Shown here one piece after another: positions 5,601-6,690 of a stretch of DNA of 6,690 nt (position 1 is the stretch's first letter; every line of letters starts with the position of its first letter). Position numbers and translations under genes: made by a program. The notes beneath the pieces were generated by a model, which ran no database searches, was not told the DNA's origin, and saw only the letters and a list, made by a program, of their open reading frames with translations. The DNA is from an uncultured Clostridia bacterium (GTDB lineage Bacteria > Bacillota > Clostridia > Lachnospirales > Lachnospiraceae), in NCBI GenBank assembly GCA_947304065.1, contig CAMZAI010000149.1, forward strand, positions 1-6,690, read 5' to 3'.

Positions 5601-6690
5601 ATGGGAAAATATTTATATATAGCGGAAAAACCCAGCGTCGCGAATGAATTTGCAAAGGCGCTGAAGGAGAATTTTTCAAAGCGCGACGGCTACCTTGAGT
5701 CGGGGAACAGCGTGGTGACCTGGTGTGTGGGCCATCTGATCACGATGAGCTATCCCGAGGTATATGATCCGGCGCTTAAGAGATGGAGCCTCGATACGGT
5801 TCCGTTCCTTCCGAAGGAATACAAATATGAAGTCATAGACAGCGTTTCAAAACAGTTTAATATCGTAAAGGGCCTGCTGAACAGGGCGGATGTGGAGCGG
5901 ATATATGTCTGCACCGACTCGGGACGCGAGGGAGAATACATCTACAGGCTTGTGGATTCGATGGCAAAGGTGCCCGCCTCAAAGGACAGACGCAGGGTGT
6001 GGATCGATTCGCAGACCGAGGAAGAGGTACTGCGCGGAATCCGCGAGGCGAAGCCCCTTTCGGCGTACGACAATCTTTCCGACGCCGCGTATCTGCGCGC
6101 CAAAGAAGACTATCTGATGGGCATCAATTTCTCGAGAGTGCTCACATTAAAATACGGCGATACCGTCAGCCGTTTCCTGAAAAGCGAGAAGCGCGGAGCC
6201 ATCTCGGTCGGCCGAGTAATGACCTGCGTGCTCGGAATGGTGGTGACCAGAGAGCGCGAGATCCGCGCGTTTGTGAAGACTCCTTTTTACCGTGTAAGCT
6301 CAGGCATGCGCATAGGAGCGGATGAGAACGGCGAGGGTGGAGCCCCGCTTTCGGGAGATTTCAAAGCTGTCGAGGGCTCGAGATATTACAATACCCCTTA
6401 TCTTTATAAGGATAACGGTTTTCTCGAGCGCGCGAAGGCCGAGGAGATGATCGCGACCGTGAGCGGCAGGGAAGGCGAACAGCTCGAATACGAACCTTTC
6501 TACGCCTCGGGACAGAGCAAGGAGCAGGGCAGCGATCCCACAGGCTTTAAGACGGGATGTCCGAAGGGGATATTTGCCGGGGTGACCGGCATCGAGAAGA
6601 AAAAAGAGACCAAGAATCCGCCCCTTCTCTTCAATCTTGCGGAACTGCAGAACGAATGCTCAAAGCTGTTCAAAATAAGCCCTGACGAGA
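5601..6690 (+). CDS. topB: Type IA DNA topoisomerase, TopB/topoisomerase III family (3' end outside window)
   Basis: The frame is open from ATG 5601 to the window edge, giving 363 residues of a family usually about 650-750 long. The enzyme relaxes or decatenates DNA by cutting one strand through a tyrosine. The TOPRIM domain opens with Y-I-A-E-K-P-S-V-A (6-14, catalytic Glu9), has G-H-L at 44-46, and carries the metal site T-D-S-G-R-E-G-E at 105-112. The second Asp of the usual D-x-D is Gly, as I recall for Firmicute TopB. Later landmarks are the Y-L-M-G-I-N-F-S-R segment (about 173-181), S-V-G-R-V near 205-209 and N-P-P-L-L-F-N-L-A-E-L-Q at 339-350, which precedes the active site. The catalytic Tyr motif (T-Y-P-R-T/S-D type) should lie just past the edge. 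Residues 295-327 look like an extra polar loop. The Shine-Dalgarno AAAGGA (5583-5588) is 12 nt away, rather far. The gene is divergent from the importer operon with no evident functional link. It could equally be a TopA-like paralogue, but the motifs favour TopB. Confidence 0.93.
   Translation, partial: MGKYLYIAEKPSVANEFAKALKENFSKRDGYLESGNSVVTWCVGHLITMSYPEVYDPALKRWSLDTVPFLPKEYKYEVIDSVSKQFNIVKGLLNRADVERIYVCTDSGREGEYIYRLVDSMAKVPASKDRRRVWIDSQTEEEVLRGIREAKPLSAYDNLSDAAYLRAKEDYLMGINFSRVLTLKYGDTVSRFLKSEKRGAISVGRVMTCVLGMVVTREREIRAFVKTPFYRVSSGMRIGADENGEGGAPLSGDFKAVEGSRYYNTPYLYKDNGFLERAKAEEMIATVSGREGEQLEYEPFYASGQSKEQGSDPTGFKTGCPKGIFAGVTGIEKKKETKNPPLLFNLAELQNECSKLFKISPDE

Noticed and set aside
5285..5602. 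In-frame upstream extension of the lipoprotein reading frame (106 extra codons)
   Set aside because: It runs through a near-consensus promoter and a perfect ribosome binding site, and the translation looks random. The signal peptide begins exactly at 5284.

Overview
This window looks like an ordinary chromosomal stretch of a low-to-medium GC Gram-positive anaerobe, most likely a member of Clostridia (Lachnospiraceae-like). That placement is inferred from protein style, not proven. The support is strong AGGAGG-type ribosome binding sites, a lipoprotein-type solute-binding protein with a lipobox (a binding protein anchored on a single-membrane cell), near-consensus sigma-A promoters, and a TopB of the 'DxGREGE' type that I associate with Firmicutes. 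There is no sign of mobile DNA, CRISPR, tRNA or rRNA.

Layout: bases 1-218 lie downstream of the last transporter gene. They hold no gene I can support, but contain a perfect 8-bp palindrome and a perfect 9-bp inverted repeat. From 5284 down to 219, on the minus strand, runs a complete four-gene ABC importer: BMP-family lipoprotein (4070-5284), double-domain ATPase (2336-3865, possibly from 3877), first permease (1205-2332) and second permease (219-1208). This gene order is that of the nucleoside importers of Firmicutes (Bacillus NupNOPQ, Lactococcus BmpA-NupABC). The three membrane/ATPase genes are tightly coupled, with a 3-bp gap and then a 4-bp ATGA overlap. The lipoprotein gene is separated from them by a strong intrinsic terminator and a candidate second promoter. 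This suggests that the binding protein is made in excess of the membrane complex.

Bases 5285-5600 form a divergent intergenic region. It carries a near-consensus minus-strand promoter for the importer, flanked by a 10-bp direct repeat that could be an operator. On the plus strand it carries a weaker candidate promoter and a GC-rich, hairpin-forming leader for the rightmost gene. That gene (5601 to the window end, plus strand) is the N-terminal half of a type IA topoisomerase of the TopB/topoisomerase III family. It is cut by the window edge before the expected catalytic tyrosine.

How they work together: the four minus-strand products should form one nucleoside uptake system. The lipoprotein captures the ligand outside the membrane, the two permeases form the channel, and the ATPase drives transport. 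The topoisomerase is a divergently transcribed neighbour, and nothing here ties it functionally to uptake. I found no convincing undescribed system. The items most worth checking are the operator-like repeats, the topB leader hairpins, the internal terminator/promoter pair, the inverted repeats at the left end, a cysteine cluster in the lipoprotein and a probable loop insertion in TopB.
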